Assembly: GCA_036389485.1 (NCBI GenBank)
Contig: DASVPR010000027.1
Span: forward strand, 1 to 64,000
Length of the DNA stretch: 64,000 nucleotides
Direction of reading: 5' to 3'
From: CADCVT01 sp036389485
GTDB taxonomy: Bacteria > Actinomycetota > Thermoleophilia > Solirubrobacterales > Solirubrobacteraceae
The position numbers were made by a program, and so were the translations under genes. The notes beneath the pieces are model-generated. The model was not told the origin of the DNA, ran no database searches, and saw only the letters and a list, made by a program, of their open reading frames with translations. Within the stretch, counting starts at the first letter, position 1. Each line of letters opens with the position of its first letter. Positions 25,306-33,276 of the stretch are shown piece by piece.

Positions 25306-25530
25306 ATGGCACGTGTCATGGCTGACTGCCGCCGCTGGCCCAGCGAGTCGAACTGCTCGCTGACGATCATCGGCGAGGAGGACGAGGTGGTCCGCGCGGC
25401 GGCGGAGCACGCCGCGTCGGTGCACGGGCACGAGGACACGCCGGAGCTGCGCGAGCAGCTGCGCGGGTTCCTCGAGCCAGCCGACGCCTACTCGAACGAG
25501 CCCCGGGCGCAGGAGCCGCTGCCGGGCTAG
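25306..25530 (+). CDS. DUF1059-like small protein
   Basis: 74 residues. The pattern C-x8-C near the N-terminus (ADCRRWPSESNC) and a later HAASVHGH is that of the DUF1059 family, a small alpha/beta protein with conserved Cys and His that suggests metal or redox binding; function unknown. The ATG at 25306 is preceded by AGAGGAG at a good distance, so this gene is translated from a leader, unlike many neighbours. Its end overlaps the convergent hydrolase by 4 bases. Confidence 0.75.
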   Translation: MARVMADCRRWPSESNCSLTIIGEEDEVVRAAAEHAASVHGHEDTPELREQLRGFLEPADAYSNEPRAQEPLPG

Positions 25531-26678
25531 CCGCGGAGGAACCGCAGGATCGCGTCGTGCGTCGGCTGCGGGCGCTCGAGCTGCGGCACGTGGCCGCAGT
25601 TCAGCTCGAGGTGGCGCGCGCTGGGCAGCGCGTCGCGGACGTGGCGGGCGAAGCGCAGCGGCACGACCTGATCCTGGCGGCCCCAGACGAAGAGGGCCGG
25701 GACCGACAGCTCGGGCAGGCGCGTCCAGAAGCCCTTCTCGCCGTGGGGCTCCTCGAGGTAGATGTTGCGCGCGGCGGCGTAGAACGCGGCGCGGCCCGCG
25801 GGCGTCAGGTAGGAGCGGAGGAACTCGTCGACCCCGGCGGCCGTCCAGCCCTCGCCCGCGCCGGGGATCGCGCGGCGCACGATCGCCTCGATCACGGGCC
25901 GCGGCGCGGGCTGCAGCGCGCCGAGCTGCGGCGGGACGAGGCGCAGCAGCGGCGCCCACGGCCGGTCGCGCAGCCACGCGAGCGACGGCGCGAGCAGGGC
26001 CATCCTGCCGACGCGCTCCGGATGGCGCAGGCCGAGCTCGATCGCGACGCGCCCGCCCATCGAGTTGCCGACGACGTCCGCGCGCTCCGGGCCGAGCGCG
26101 TCGAGCAGCGCGGTGACCGCCTTCGCGAAGTACGGCGCGTGGTAGGGCGCGTTCAGCGGCTTGGCGGAGTCCCCGAAGCCGGGCAGGTCGATCGCGATCG
26201 CGCGGTGGTGCGGCGCCAGCGCGGCCACGGTCGGGAGGAACGACGCCTTCGTCGCGCCGAGGCCGTGCAGCAGGACGACCGGGGTCCCGGCGCCCGCCTG
26301 CATCGTCGAGATCTTCCCGAGGTCGGTCTCGACCGGGGTGAACCGCAGGCGCGTCTCGTCGTCCTCGGGCGCCGCGGTGGCCGCGAGGAAGCCGACGCCG
26401 AGGTGCAGGTCGCGCCGCACCATCAGGTGGCCGGAGCGGAAGGCGTCCATGCCGCCGCTCAGGTCGTTCGCCAGCGCGCGCCACGTGCGCCCGTCGGCGG
26501 TGATGACCGCGTCCGGCGCGTGGCCGTCGGCCTCTTGGAGCTCGGCGCCGTCCGCGCGCAGCAGCGCGTCCCACGAGCCCACGCCCGGGCCCTCGAGCCG
26601 CACGCGCGCCTCGCGGCGGCCCAGCTCGAGCACGCGCGGATCGAACCGGCGCACCAGGGTCTCGAGGGTCTCGTTCAT
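25527..26678 (-). CDS. Alpha/beta hydrolase with N-terminal SCP2-like domain
   Basis: 383 residues from the ATG at 26678. Residues about 1-125 look like an SCP2/sterol-carrier-type lipid-binding domain (DAVITADGRTWRALANDLSGGMDAFRSG). Then the hydrolase: oxyanion HGLGATKAS, nucleophile elbow GNSMGG, acid in WGRQDQVVP and catalytic His in NCGHVPQLE. It probably hydrolyses a lipid ester or acts on a bound lipid; the flanking acyltransferases support lipid turnover. Convergent with the DUF1059 gene, divergent from acyltransferase 2 across 28 bp. Confidence 0.86.
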   Translation of the reverse strand: MNETLETLVRRFDPRVLELGRREARVRLEGPGVGSWDALLRADGAELQEADGHAPDAVITADGRTWRALANDLSGGMDAFRSGHLMVRRDLHLGVGFLAATAAPEDDETRLRFTPVETDLGKISTMQAGAGTPVVLLHGLGATKASFLPTVAALAPHHRAIAIDLPGFGDSAKPLNAPYHAPYFAKAVTALLDALGPERADVVGNSMGGRVAIELGLRHPERVGRMALLAPSLAWLRDRPWAPLLRLVPPQLGALQPAPRPVIEAIVRRAIPGAGEGWTAAGVDEFLRSYLTPAGRAAFYAAARNIYLEEPHGEKGFWTRLPELSVPALFVWGRQDQVVPLRFARHVRDALPSARHLELNCGHVPQLERPQPTHDAILRFLRG

Positions 26679-26687
26679 TTCGGTCGG

Positions 26688-26701
26688 ATCGGGTACCCGA
26701 T
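26688..26701. promoter_or_regulatory. 14-bp perfect palindrome in a 28-bp divergent intergenic region
   Basis: ATCGGGTACCCGAT is perfectly self-complementary and sits between divergent starts at 26678 and 26707. TACCCG on the plus strand lies 7 nt before the ATG at 26707, so the palindrome may serve as a shared -10 and/or operator. Confidence 0.5.
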
Positions 26702-26706
26702 TCGTG

Positions 26707-27567
26707 ATGACGATCATCGGCACCGGACTGAACGCACTCAAGGCCACGTTGGAAACCGGCCTCGGCGACCTCACGACCCCGCGCGCGGCGGATCCCCTCG
26801 ACGAGCGCGATCCCGAGTTCATCGACGCGACGATCGACGTCTACGACGCCCTGCTCCAGCCGTACTTCCGGCCCAAGGTCACGGGGCTGGAGAACATCCC
26901 GGAGGAGGGGCCGGTCCTGCTCGTCGGCAACCACTCGGGCGGGACGCTGATCGCGGACACGTTCGTCTTCGCGTACGCCTTCATCAAGCACTTCGGCACG
27001 GAGCGGCTGTTCCACCAGCTCGTGCACGACGTGGCGGTCAACCTGCCGATCCTCGCGCGCGGGCTGCGCAAGTACGGCGGGATGGCCGCGAGCCACGAGA
27101 ACGCGGAGCGCGCTCTCGAGCGCGGCGCGGCCGTGCTCGTCTACCCCGGCGGCGACTACGAGACGTACCGCCCGTCGTGGCGCCAGGACAAGATCGAGTT
27201 CGCCGAGCGCCGCGGCTTCCTGCGGCTGGCGCGCAAGATGGACGTCCCGATCGTCCCCGTCGTCTCCATCGGCGGCCAGGAGACCGCGCTGTTCCTCACG
27301 CGCGGCACGCGGCTCGCGAGGCTCACGGGGTGGGACCGGCTGACGCGGATCAAGGTCGCGCCGTTCCAGATCGCGCCGCCGTTCGGCCTCACGTTCCTCG
27401 ACCTGCCGACGCGCATCCCGCTCCCAGCGCAGATCACGGTCCGGGTCCTGCCGCCGATCGACCTCGACGACATCGACGGGCAGCCCGCCTACGCGCACGT
27501 CACCGGCGTGATGCAGGAGGCGCTCGACGAGCTGGCCGAGGACCGGACGGTCCCGATCCTCGGCTGA
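26707..27567 (+). CDS. Lysophospholipid/diacylglycerol acyltransferase-like protein (PlsC superfamily) 2
   Basis: 286 residues. LPLAT motifs: GNHSGGTLIADTF, VYPGGDYETYRPS, VPIVPVVSIGGQET. Same long His-to-Asp spacing and PGG-type motif III as acyltransferase 1, with which it also shares GLENIPE/GWENIPE and the IPLPAQI/IPLPTKI blocks. Together they form a diverged duplicate pair flanking a lipid-type hydrolase. Acts at the cytoplasmic membrane face on an unknown acceptor. A short hairpin (AGGCCG-gcg-CGGCCT, 27567-27581) follows the stop. Confidence 0.86.
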   Translation: MTIIGTGLNALKATLETGLGDLTTPRAADPLDERDPEFIDATIDVYDALLQPYFRPKVTGLENIPEEGPVLLVGNHSGGTLIADTFVFAYAFIKHFGTERLFHQLVHDVAVNLPILARGLRKYGGMAASHENAERALERGAAVLVYPGGDYETYRPSWRQDKIEFAERRGFLRLARKMDVPIVPVVSIGGQETALFLTRGTRLARLTGWDRLTRIKVAPFQIAPPFGLTFLDLPTRIPLPAQITVRVLPPIDLDDIDGQPAYAHVTGVMQEALDELAEDRTVPILG

Positions 27568-27584
27568 GGCCGGCGCGGCCTGTG

Positions 27585-27590
27585 TAGGGT
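27585..27590 (+). promoter_or_regulatory. -10 element TAGGGT, leaderless-type
   Basis: TAGGGT, 6 nt, GTG at 27597; same hexamer and spacing as at 22465 and 60558. Confidence 0.5.
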
Positions 27591-27596
27591 CGCGCC

Positions 27597-29483
27597 GTGA
27601 GGCTCCCGCTCGCCCTCGCCGCATCGACCGTCGCGCTGCTCGGCGCGGCGCCCGCCGCGCACGGCGCGGTGACGTGCGTCCTGAACGGCAGCACGGTCGA
27701 GGTGACCGGGGAGCCGGGGTTCGCCGAGGTCTACGCGAGCGGCGGCGAGATCAAGGTGGACACGGAGAGCACGACGGTCGACTGCGGGTCGGCGACGCCG
27801 TCGAACACCGACGCGATCGTCATCACCGCGCCGCCCGACGTCGAAGCGGGGGGCGAGGCCGGCGGGCACCGGATCGCCGGTGGGCTGACCGACGAGCCGG
27901 GGACCACCGACGAGATCGAGATCACCGTCACCGGCTATCCGTTCGCGTTCGCGCTCGGCACAAGCGGCCCGGACGAGTTCTCCGCCGGCCGGATGCCCGA
28001 CGGCAGCCTCGTGGCCGACCTCGACGCGGGCGCGGGCGACGACGACGTCGACCTGGTCGCCATCGGCGTGACCGGCGAGCTCGAGCTGGCCGGCGTCGGC
28101 GGGGAGGACGTCATGAGGAACGACGGGACGGGCGGGACGGGAGCGCCCGACTTCGCGGTCAACCTCCTCGGCTTCGGGGGGAACGACACGCTGGTGGGCG
28201 GCGGCGCGATGTCGGGCGGCGCGGGCGACGACGCGATCACCGGCATCGCCGGGCCGCGGACGGACGCCTTCGCGGACTACCGCGGCGTGCCGGACCCCGT
28301 GCACGTGACGCTGCCGGGCGGGACGCTGCCGGGGATGGACGGCGTGGGCGGGACGGACACCTACACCGACGTCGTCTCGGTCGCGGGCGGCGGCGGCGCG
28401 GACAGGCTCGTGGCCGGCGCCCAGGCCGCGTTCCTGACCGGCAGCGGAGGCGACGACGAGCTCGTGGGCGGCCCGGCGGCGGACACCCTGGTGGGCAACC
28501 TCGGCGACGACACGATCAGGGGCAACGGCGGGGACGACGTCTTCAGCACCACCACGAGCGGCCCGGACGGCGCCGACGACTGGGGCGGCGGCGACGGCGT
28601 CGACTCCCTCTTCTACGGCGCCACGCGGGCCCAGGGCAGGTTCGTCGGCCGCACCGCGTCCGTGTTCGTGACGCTCGGCGACGGCCCCGGCGACGGCGAG
28701 ATCGGGGAGGGCGACGACGTCCGGGGCGACGTGGAGTACGTCACCGGCGGCAGCGGCGACGACACGCTCATCGGCAACGACGCCGGCAACCAGCTCGGCG
28801 GCCTGATGGGGATGGACACGCTCGACGGCCGGGGCGGCGACGACATCGTGGAGGGCGACGGCGCCTTCCTGACGGAGCTGGTGGACGCGGGCAACGTCGT
28901 GATCGGCGGCGCCGGGCCGGACCGGCTGACCGGAGGCGAGGGGCCGGACGACCTCCGCGCGGCGGACGGCGAGGCCGACACGCTGACGTGCGGCGACGGC
29001 GTCGACTTCGGCCCGTTCGACGCTGGCGACACGCTCGCCGACGACTGCGAGCAGCGGCCGGGCCCCGCGCCGCCGCCCGCGCCCCCCGGCCCGCCGATCG
29101 TGTTCCCGGGCGCCACCGGCGACCCCGTCCTCGCGCAGCGCGGCCGCCCGCGGGCGCGGCGCCGGCGCGGCGGGCGCTTCCGTTTGAACACCGGCCTCGC
29201 CGCGGTCTGCCCCGCCAACGGCCCGCCGTGCGTCGTGCGCGTCTCGCTGAAGGTGCGCCGCCGCGGCGGCAAGCTCTTCATCACCCGCAAGACCCGCCCG
29301 GTCACCCTCGCCGCGGGCAGCGAGCTGCGCATCGTCCGCCTGCTCACCCCGGTCGCGAGCCACCTCCTCCGCCGTCGCGGCACCCTGACGGCCATCCTCC
29401 GCGCGACGTTCCGCCGCGGCGGAGGCCCGCTCATCGCCCGCGAGGCCGCCCTCATCCTCCGCGCGCCGCGCCGCGGCCGCTAG
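27597..29483 (+). CDS. Exported RTX-like calcium-binding repeat protein
   Basis: 628 residues, GTG start, signal peptide (cleavage near AHG, about residue 23). Degenerate GGxGxDxLxG nonapeptides are scattered between about residues 180 and 470 (GFGGNDTLVGG, GSGGDDELVGG, GNLGDDTIRGNGGDD, GSGDDTLIGND, GRGGDDIVEGD), which would form Ca-stabilised beta-rolls. A Pro-rich linker (about 480-505) precedes a basic C-terminal beta-sandwich-like domain with one Cys pair (CPANGPPCVV). No enzymatic domain is visible. Likely surface or matrix protein; no type-I exporter genes lie nearby and the Sec signal argues against that route. Confidence 0.85.
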   Translation: MRLPLALAASTVALLGAAPAAHGAVTCVLNGSTVEVTGEPGFAEVYASGGEIKVDTESTTVDCGSATPSNTDAIVITAPPDVEAGGEAGGHRIAGGLTDEPGTTDEIEITVTGYPFAFALGTSGPDEFSAGRMPDGSLVADLDAGAGDDDVDLVAIGVTGELELAGVGGEDVMRNDGTGGTGAPDFAVNLLGFGGNDTLVGGGAMSGGAGDDAITGIAGPRTDAFADYRGVPDPVHVTLPGGTLPGMDGVGGTDTYTDVVSVAGGGGADRLVAGAQAAFLTGSGGDDELVGGPAADTLVGNLGDDTIRGNGGDDVFSTTTSGPDGADDWGGGDGVDSLFYGATRAQGRFVGRTASVFVTLGDGPGDGEIGEGDDVRGDVEYVTGGSGDDTLIGNDAGNQLGGLMGMDTLDGRGGDDIVEGDGAFLTELVDAGNVVIGGAGPDRLTGGEGPDDLRAADGEADTLTCGDGVDFGPFDAGDTLADDCEQRPGPAPPPAPPGPPIVFPGATGDPVLAQRGRPRARRRRGGRFRLNTGLAAVCPANGPPCVVRVSLKVRRRGGKLFITRKTRPVTLAAGSELRIVRLLTPVASHLLRRRGTLTAILRATFRRGGGPLIAREAALILRAPRRGR

Positions 29484-30730
29484 AGGCTGGCGCGCAGGAT
29501 CGCCGCGAGGTCGTCGTCGGACGGCTCTCGGGGGGCGATCGTGAGGAGGCGCTGCTGCTTGCGGGCGCCGTCGACGAGCTGCGGGACGTCCTCCTCCGTG
29601 TAGCCGAACGCGCGGATGCGGTCGGGTACGCCGAGGTCGCGCATGAGCGCGCGCAGGGCGTCCGGGAGCGCCTCTGGCCCGCGGCCCTCCGCGTCGAGCA
29701 TCGCCGCGACCCGCTCGTGCCGCTCGGGCGCGGCCTCGTACGTGAACGCGAACGCCGCGGGGGAGGTGACGATGACCGACAGGCCGTGGGGGACGAAGCC
29801 GTGGTCCTGCGGGTAGCCGGCCGGGCGGTACTCGTGCTTCAGCCCCGCGATCGGGTACGCGCACGCGTGGGGGATGTGGACGCCGGCCGACCCGAACCCG
29901 ATGCCCGCGAGGGTCGCCGCGAGCATCATCGCGCCGCGGGCCTCGACGTCGTCGGGGTCGGCCACCGCGCGACGCAGAAACCGGCCCCCGTACTCCAAAG
30001 CGCGGGAGCTCCAGAGGTCCGCCACGGGGTTGGAGCCCTGGTAGGGCGGGCGGTCGTCGGGCGACTCGGGCTTCGGCCGCGCGGTGTACGGCTTCGAGAG
30101 GAACGACTCGGCGGCGTGGCAGACGACGTCGAGGCCGGCGCTTGCAACGACCTCGCCGGGCAGCGTCCGCGTGAGCTCGGGGTCGACGACCGCCTGGTGC
30201 GGGCGCAGGTAGCGGTGCGAGATCCCGCTCTTGACCTTCAGCTCGGGGATGTCGAGCACGGCGACGGTCGTGGCCTCGCTGCCGGTTCCCGGCGTCGTCG
30301 GGATAGCGAGGTGCGGGCGCAGCGGTGACGGCGGCTTGCGCCCGCCGCCCACCGGCGGGTTGACGTACTCCATGACCGGCGCGGGGTGGGAGAGCACGAG
30401 GTCGGCGACCTTGGCGGTGTCCATCGCCGAGCCGCCGCCGACCGAGACGAAGCCGTCGGGCTCGTGCTCGCGGGCGAAGTCGGCCGCCCGCTGGAGGGAC
30501 TCGAGCGTGGGCTCGACGTGGACGTCGTCGAACACGATGACCTCGATCCCCTCCGCCTCGATGCTCATCCGCACCCGCTCGGGATGGCCGGCGGCCGCCA
30601 CGCCCGGATCGGTCACGAGCAGCGCGCGCGTGACCCCGAGCCGCCGAAGCTCCCACCCGGCCTCGTCCACCGCGCCGCGGCCGTACTTCACGGGCGTCGC
30701 CTCGACGGTGAAGACGGTCTCGTTGCTCAC
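29480..30730 (-). CDS. Iron-containing alcohol dehydrogenase, hydroxyacid-oxoacid transhydrogenase (ADHFE1)-like
   Basis: 416 residues from a GTG at 30730. Group-III ADH motifs: GGGSAMDTAK (nucleotide), PTTPGTGSEAT, and metal ligands in HGLSVIVTSP and nearby His. Blocks PPYQGSNPVADLW, GIGFGSAGVHIPHACAYP and DHGFVPHGLSV match the distinctive hydroxyacid-oxoacid transhydrogenase type rather than ethanol or butanol dehydrogenases. That family oxidises 4-hydroxybutyrate (or similar) while reducing 2-oxoglutarate. Last gene of a three-gene operon with 4-base overlaps; a link to GABA/4-hydroxybutyrate metabolism encoded elsewhere in the window is possible. Confidence 0.85.
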   Translation of the reverse strand: MSNETVFTVEATPVKYGRGAVDEAGWELRRLGVTRALLVTDPGVAAAGHPERVRMSIEAEGIEVIVFDDVHVEPTLESLQRAADFAREHEPDGFVSVGGGSAMDTAKVADLVLSHPAPVMEYVNPPVGGGRKPPSPLRPHLAIPTTPGTGSEATTVAVLDIPELKVKSGISHRYLRPHQAVVDPELTRTLPGEVVASAGLDVVCHAAESFLSKPYTARPKPESPDDRPPYQGSNPVADLWSSRALEYGGRFLRRAVADPDDVEARGAMMLAATLAGIGFGSAGVHIPHACAYPIAGLKHEYRPAGYPQDHGFVPHGLSVIVTSPAAFAFTYEAAPERHERVAAMLDAEGRGPEALPDALRALMRDLGVPDRIRAFGYTEEDVPQLVDGARKQQRLLTIAPREPSDDDLAAILRASL

Positions 30731-31152
30731 GGCTGCAGCCTCTCCAGCGCGCCGCGCAGCTGCTCGGGCAGCTCGCCGACCGGGCGGCGCGTCTCGCGGT
30801 CGACGAAGACGTGGACGAACCAGCCGGTGGCGGCCGCCTCCTCGCGCTCTTCGGCGAAGAGCCCGATCTCGTAGCGGACGCTCGACCGCCCGAGCTTCCC
30901 GACGCGCAGCCCGGCGTCGACGGTCTCCGGGAAGGCGAGCGGCCCGTGGAACGTGCAGTGCGACTCCGCGCACACCCCGATCACGCCGCCGGCGTGGATG
31001 TCGAGGCCGCCCTCGCGGATCAGCCACGTGTTGATCACGGTGTCGAAGTACGAGTAGTACTCCACGTTGTTGACGTGGCCGTAGACGTCGTTGTCCTTCC
31101 ACCGGGTCGGGATGGCGAGGCGGTGCGGGTACTCGCTGCGGACGGCCGTCAC
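30727..31152 (-). CDS. Acyl-CoA thioesterase, 4HBT hot-dog family
   Basis: 141 residues, GTG start within the TetR stop (4-base overlap). Hot-dog signature WKDNDVYGHVNNVEYYSYFDT contains the catalytic Asp of the 4-hydroxybenzoyl-CoA-thioesterase type, followed by CTFHGPLAFPETVDAGLRV. Cleaves an acyl-CoA in the cytoplasm; chain length unknown. Sits between its probable regulator and the transhydrogenase, overlapping both by 4 bases. Confidence 0.9.
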   Translation of the reverse strand: MTAVRSEYPHRLAIPTRWKDNDVYGHVNNVEYYSYFDTVINTWLIREGGLDIHAGGVIGVCAESHCTFHGPLAFPETVDAGLRVGKLGRSSVRYEIGLFAEEREEAAATGWFVHVFVDRETRRPVGELPEQLRGALERLQP

Positions 31153-31751
31153 GCGCGCGAACCGTAGACGGCGCGCGCGAGCAGCGTCAGCTGGCGCTTG
31201 ATCTGCTCGACCGGGACGCCGCGGTCGCGCCGCTGGTGGCGGTAGAGGCGGGGGTGGAGCGGGGCGAGGAGCGCCTCGGCGAGCCACTCGGCGTCGAAGT
31301 GCGGCGCGACCTCCTCGAGCAGCACGCGCGCGTGCAGGCGCCACGCGGGATACGGGCCGACGGAGAACCCGCCGCCCAGCGCCTCGAGCGCGTAGACCAG
31401 CTCCAGCTCGTTCTCGGTGTGGTCGACGAGCGCGTCGAGGAACGCCTCGAGCCGCTCCTGCGCCGGGGCGCCGGGGCCGAGCGGGGGAGGGCCGGAGAGG
31501 ATCGCCTCCTGCAGCTCGCGGGCGCTGTCGTCGAGGACGCTCCCGGCGAGCGTGAGCTTGTCGCCGAACCGGCGGTAGAGCGTGCCGACGCCGACGCCGG
31601 CCTCCGCCGCGATCGCGCGCATGTCGACCCGCTCGGGGTCCTCGCACGCGCGGAAGAGCTTCGCCGCCGCGGCGGCGACGCGCTCGCGGTTGCGGGCCGC
31701 GTCGGTGCGCTCCGGGAGCGCGGCGCCTGCGACTGGAAGCTCGATCGACAC
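31149..31751 (-). CDS. TetR-family transcriptional regulator
   Basis: 200 residues from a GTG at 31751, which sits 7 nt after TAGACT on the minus strand. The N-terminal helix-turn-helix (ARNRERVAAAAAKLF, MRAIAAEAGVGVGTLYRRFGDK) is standard TetR; the C-terminal half is an unrecognised ligand-binding domain. The 17-bp palindrome at 31766-31782, just upstream, is the natural candidate operator, so it probably represses itself, the thioesterase and transhydrogenase, and the divergent yceI. Confidence 0.9.
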   Translation of the reverse strand: MSIELPVAGAALPERTDAARNRERVAAAAAKLFRACEDPERVDMRAIAAEAGVGVGTLYRRFGDKLTLAGSVLDDSARELQEAILSGPPPLGPGAPAQERLEAFLDALVDHTENELELVYALEALGGGFSVGPYPAWRLHARVLLEEVAPHFDAEWLAEALLAPLHPRLYRHQRRDRGVPVEQIKRQLTLLARAVYGSRA

Positions 31752-31765
31752 GCTATGGAGTCTAT

Positions 31766-31782
31766 CCGGAACCTCGTTCCGG
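31766..31782. promoter_or_regulatory. TetR-type operator candidate between tetR and yceI
   Basis: CCGGAAC-CTC-GTTCCGG is a perfect 7-bp inverted repeat. It lies 15 bp upstream of the tetR start and overlaps the -35 position of the yceI promoter (TATGTT -10 at 31791-31796). Confidence 0.6.
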
Positions 31783-31815
31783 TTCTGTGCTATGTTGTTG
31801 CGCACGCAATCAAGA

Positions 31816-31891
31816 GCGACCTCCGCGAGGGGAGCGGCCCGGTTGACGGGCCGCGTTCGGGAGCGGAGGTCGCCGAGACCTGGGGAGGTCT
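31816..31891 (+). ncRNA. Structured 5' leader of yceI with Shine-Dalgarno sequestration
   Basis: Three hairpins are encoded. An outer perfect 11-bp stem joins 31816-31826 (GCGACCTCCGC) to 31863-31873. Inside it is a perfect 8-bp stem (GCGGCCCG 31834-31841 with 31847-31854, loop GTTGA). A third hairpin, AGACCT-GGGG-AGGTCT (31876-31891), contains the Shine-Dalgarno GGGGAGG. A cis-acting translational switch is plausible; no known riboswitch class is recognised. Confidence 0.5.
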
Positions 31892-31895
31892 TTCC

Positions 31896-32420
31896 GTGAG
31901 CACCGCAACGCAGCCGCTGACCGGCACCTTCACCGCCGATCCGATCCACTCGTCGTTCCAGTTCGCCGTCAAGCACATGAAGGTCGCGACGTTCCGCGCC
32001 GGCTTCGACGACGTCGAGGCGCGCCTGGTCGACGGCGTCCTCGAGGGCCGGGCGAAGGTCGAGTCCCTGACCGTCACGAACCCGCCCGAGCTCCGCGAGC
32101 ATCTCGTGAGCTCCGACGACTTCTTCGCAGGGCAGGACATCGTGTTCTCCTCGACCAGCGTCGACCTCGCCGAGGACGGCACCGCGACCGTGGAGGGCGA
32201 CCTGACGATCAAGGGCATCACCAAGCCCGTCACCGCGACCGGCACCTACCAGCAGCCGGTCGAGGACCCGTACGGCGGGGTGCGCTCCGCGCTCGAGCTG
32301 AGCGCGACGCTCGACCGCCGCGACTGGGACCTCAACTGGCAGGCTCCGCTCCCGAGCGGCGAGGACGTCCTCGCGTGGGACGTCACGCTGTCGGTGAACC
32401 TCGAGCTGGTGCGGCAGTAG
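31896..32420 (+). CDS. YceI-family lipid-binding protein
   Basis: 174 residues, GTG start 7 nt after GGAGG. The lipocalin-like YceI fold is evident: ADPIHSSFQFAVKHMKVATFRAGF, DFFAGQDIVFSSTSV, GDLTIKGITKPVT. These proteins bind polyisoprenoids or other long amphiphiles. No signal peptide is present, unlike E. coli YceI, so this copy is cytoplasmic, as is common in Actinobacteria. Divergent from the TetR operon and preceded by a structured leader. Confidence 0.92.
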   Translation: MSTATQPLTGTFTADPIHSSFQFAVKHMKVATFRAGFDDVEARLVDGVLEGRAKVESLTVTNPPELREHLVSSDDFFAGQDIVFSSTSVDLAEDGTATVEGDLTIKGITKPVTATGTYQQPVEDPYGGVRSALELSATLDRRDWDLNWQAPLPSGEDVLAWDVTLSVNLELVRQ

Positions 32421-32424
32421 CCCG

Positions 32425-33000
32425 ATGCTCGTCCTCGGCCTGAGCGGCAGCCTGCGCCGGGACTCGCACAACCGCAAGCTGCTCCGGGCGGCGGCCTCTG
32501 AGCTGCCGCCCGGGGCCCGGCTCGCGGTGTGGGAGGGGCTCGGGTCGCTGCCGATCTACGACCAGGATCTCGACGTGGCGCCCGCGCCCGAGCCGGTCCG
32601 CCGGCTGCGCGACGCGATCGCCGCCGCGGACGCGATCCTGATCAGCACGCCCGAGTACAACCACTCGATCCCGGGCGGGCTGAAGAACGCGCTCGACTGG
32701 GCGTCCCGGCCGTTCCTGCACAACGCTTTCCGCGGCAAGCCGGTGGCGGTCGTCGGCGCGAGCACCGGCCTCTTCGGCGCGGTGTGGGCTCAGGCCGAGA
32801 CGAGGAAGGTCCTGAAGGCGATCGGCGCCGAGGTCCTCGATGGCGAGCTGCCCGTCGGCTCGGCGGACTCCGCCTTCGGTGAGGACGGCCTCCTCGCCGA
32901 CCCCGACCTACAGGCGGAGCTCGCGTCGATCGTCGCGCAGCTCGTCGAGCGGGGCCCCGCGCGGCGAGAGCGCATCGAGGGCCTGGCGGCGGCCCGCTAG
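32425..33000 (+). CDS. NAD(P)H-dependent FMN reductase
   Basis: 191 residues, flavodoxin-like fold. FMN-phosphate loop GSLRRDSHNRKL (residues about 8-19) and the family signature STPEYNHSIPGGLKNALDWASR are intact. Reduces FMN, quinones or azo compounds using NAD(P)H in the cytoplasm. Starts 4 bases after the yceI stop, so probably co-transcribed with it. The 3' end overlaps the convergent small gene by 4 bases. Confidence 0.92.
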   Translation: MLVLGLSGSLRRDSHNRKLLRAAASELPPGARLAVWEGLGSLPIYDQDLDVAPAPEPVRRLRDAIAAADAILISTPEYNHSIPGGLKNALDWASRPFLHNAFRGKPVAVVGASTGLFGAVWAQAETRKVLKAIGAEVLDGELPVGSADSAFGEDGLLADPDLQAELASIVAQLVERGPARRERIEGLAAAR

Positions 33001-33158
33001 TCGTCGAACTCCACCATCGCCATCAGGTCGCGCGGCAGGGGGGCGCCCGCGATCTCCGGATGCGACGCCTCGAGGTGGCGCTGCATCGCCGCCACCAGCT
33101 CGTCCGGCGAGTCGGCCCGCAGGCAGTCGCCGCATTCGCAGGTGATCAGGCAGGGCAT
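32997..33158 (-). CDS. Tiny DUF1059-like Cys/His protein
   Basis: 53 residues from the ATG at 33158. Four cysteines are crowded at the N-terminus (PCLITCECGDCLRA), followed by AAMQRHLEASHPEI, which echoes the DUF1059 pattern of the protein at 25306. Probably a small metal- or redox-binding protein; function unknown. Divergent from the FAD oxidoreductase across a 118-bp region with phased repeats. Confidence 0.65.
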   Translation of the reverse strand: MPCLITCECGDCLRADSPDELVAAMQRHLEASHPEIAGAPLPRDLMAMVEFDD

Positions 33159-33178
33159 GCGCGCATGGTCGCGCGCGA

Positions 33179-33253
33179 ACCTTGCAGCCACCTTGCGACC
33201 GGCCGCCCCGACCTTGCAGCGGACCGCAATGGTGAGGCAACCCGACCGCAAGG
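33179..33253. promoter_or_regulatory. Helically phased heptamer repeats in a divergent intergenic region
   Basis: ACCTTGC occurs at 33179, 33190 and 33211 and the related ACCGCAA at 33223 and 33245. Steps of 11, 21, 12 and 22 bp keep the repeats on roughly one face of the helix, as expected for cooperative regulator binding. Confidence 0.4.
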
Positions 33254-33276
33254 CGCGTGCGCGACAGTGCCGGCCC

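Noticed and set aside
24334..30656. Long minus-strand frames (about 1050-1100 codons) across acyltransferase and RTX genes
   Set aside because: Artefact of GC-rich codon usage; the only real minus-strand genes there are the SCP2-hydrolase and the transhydrogenase operon.
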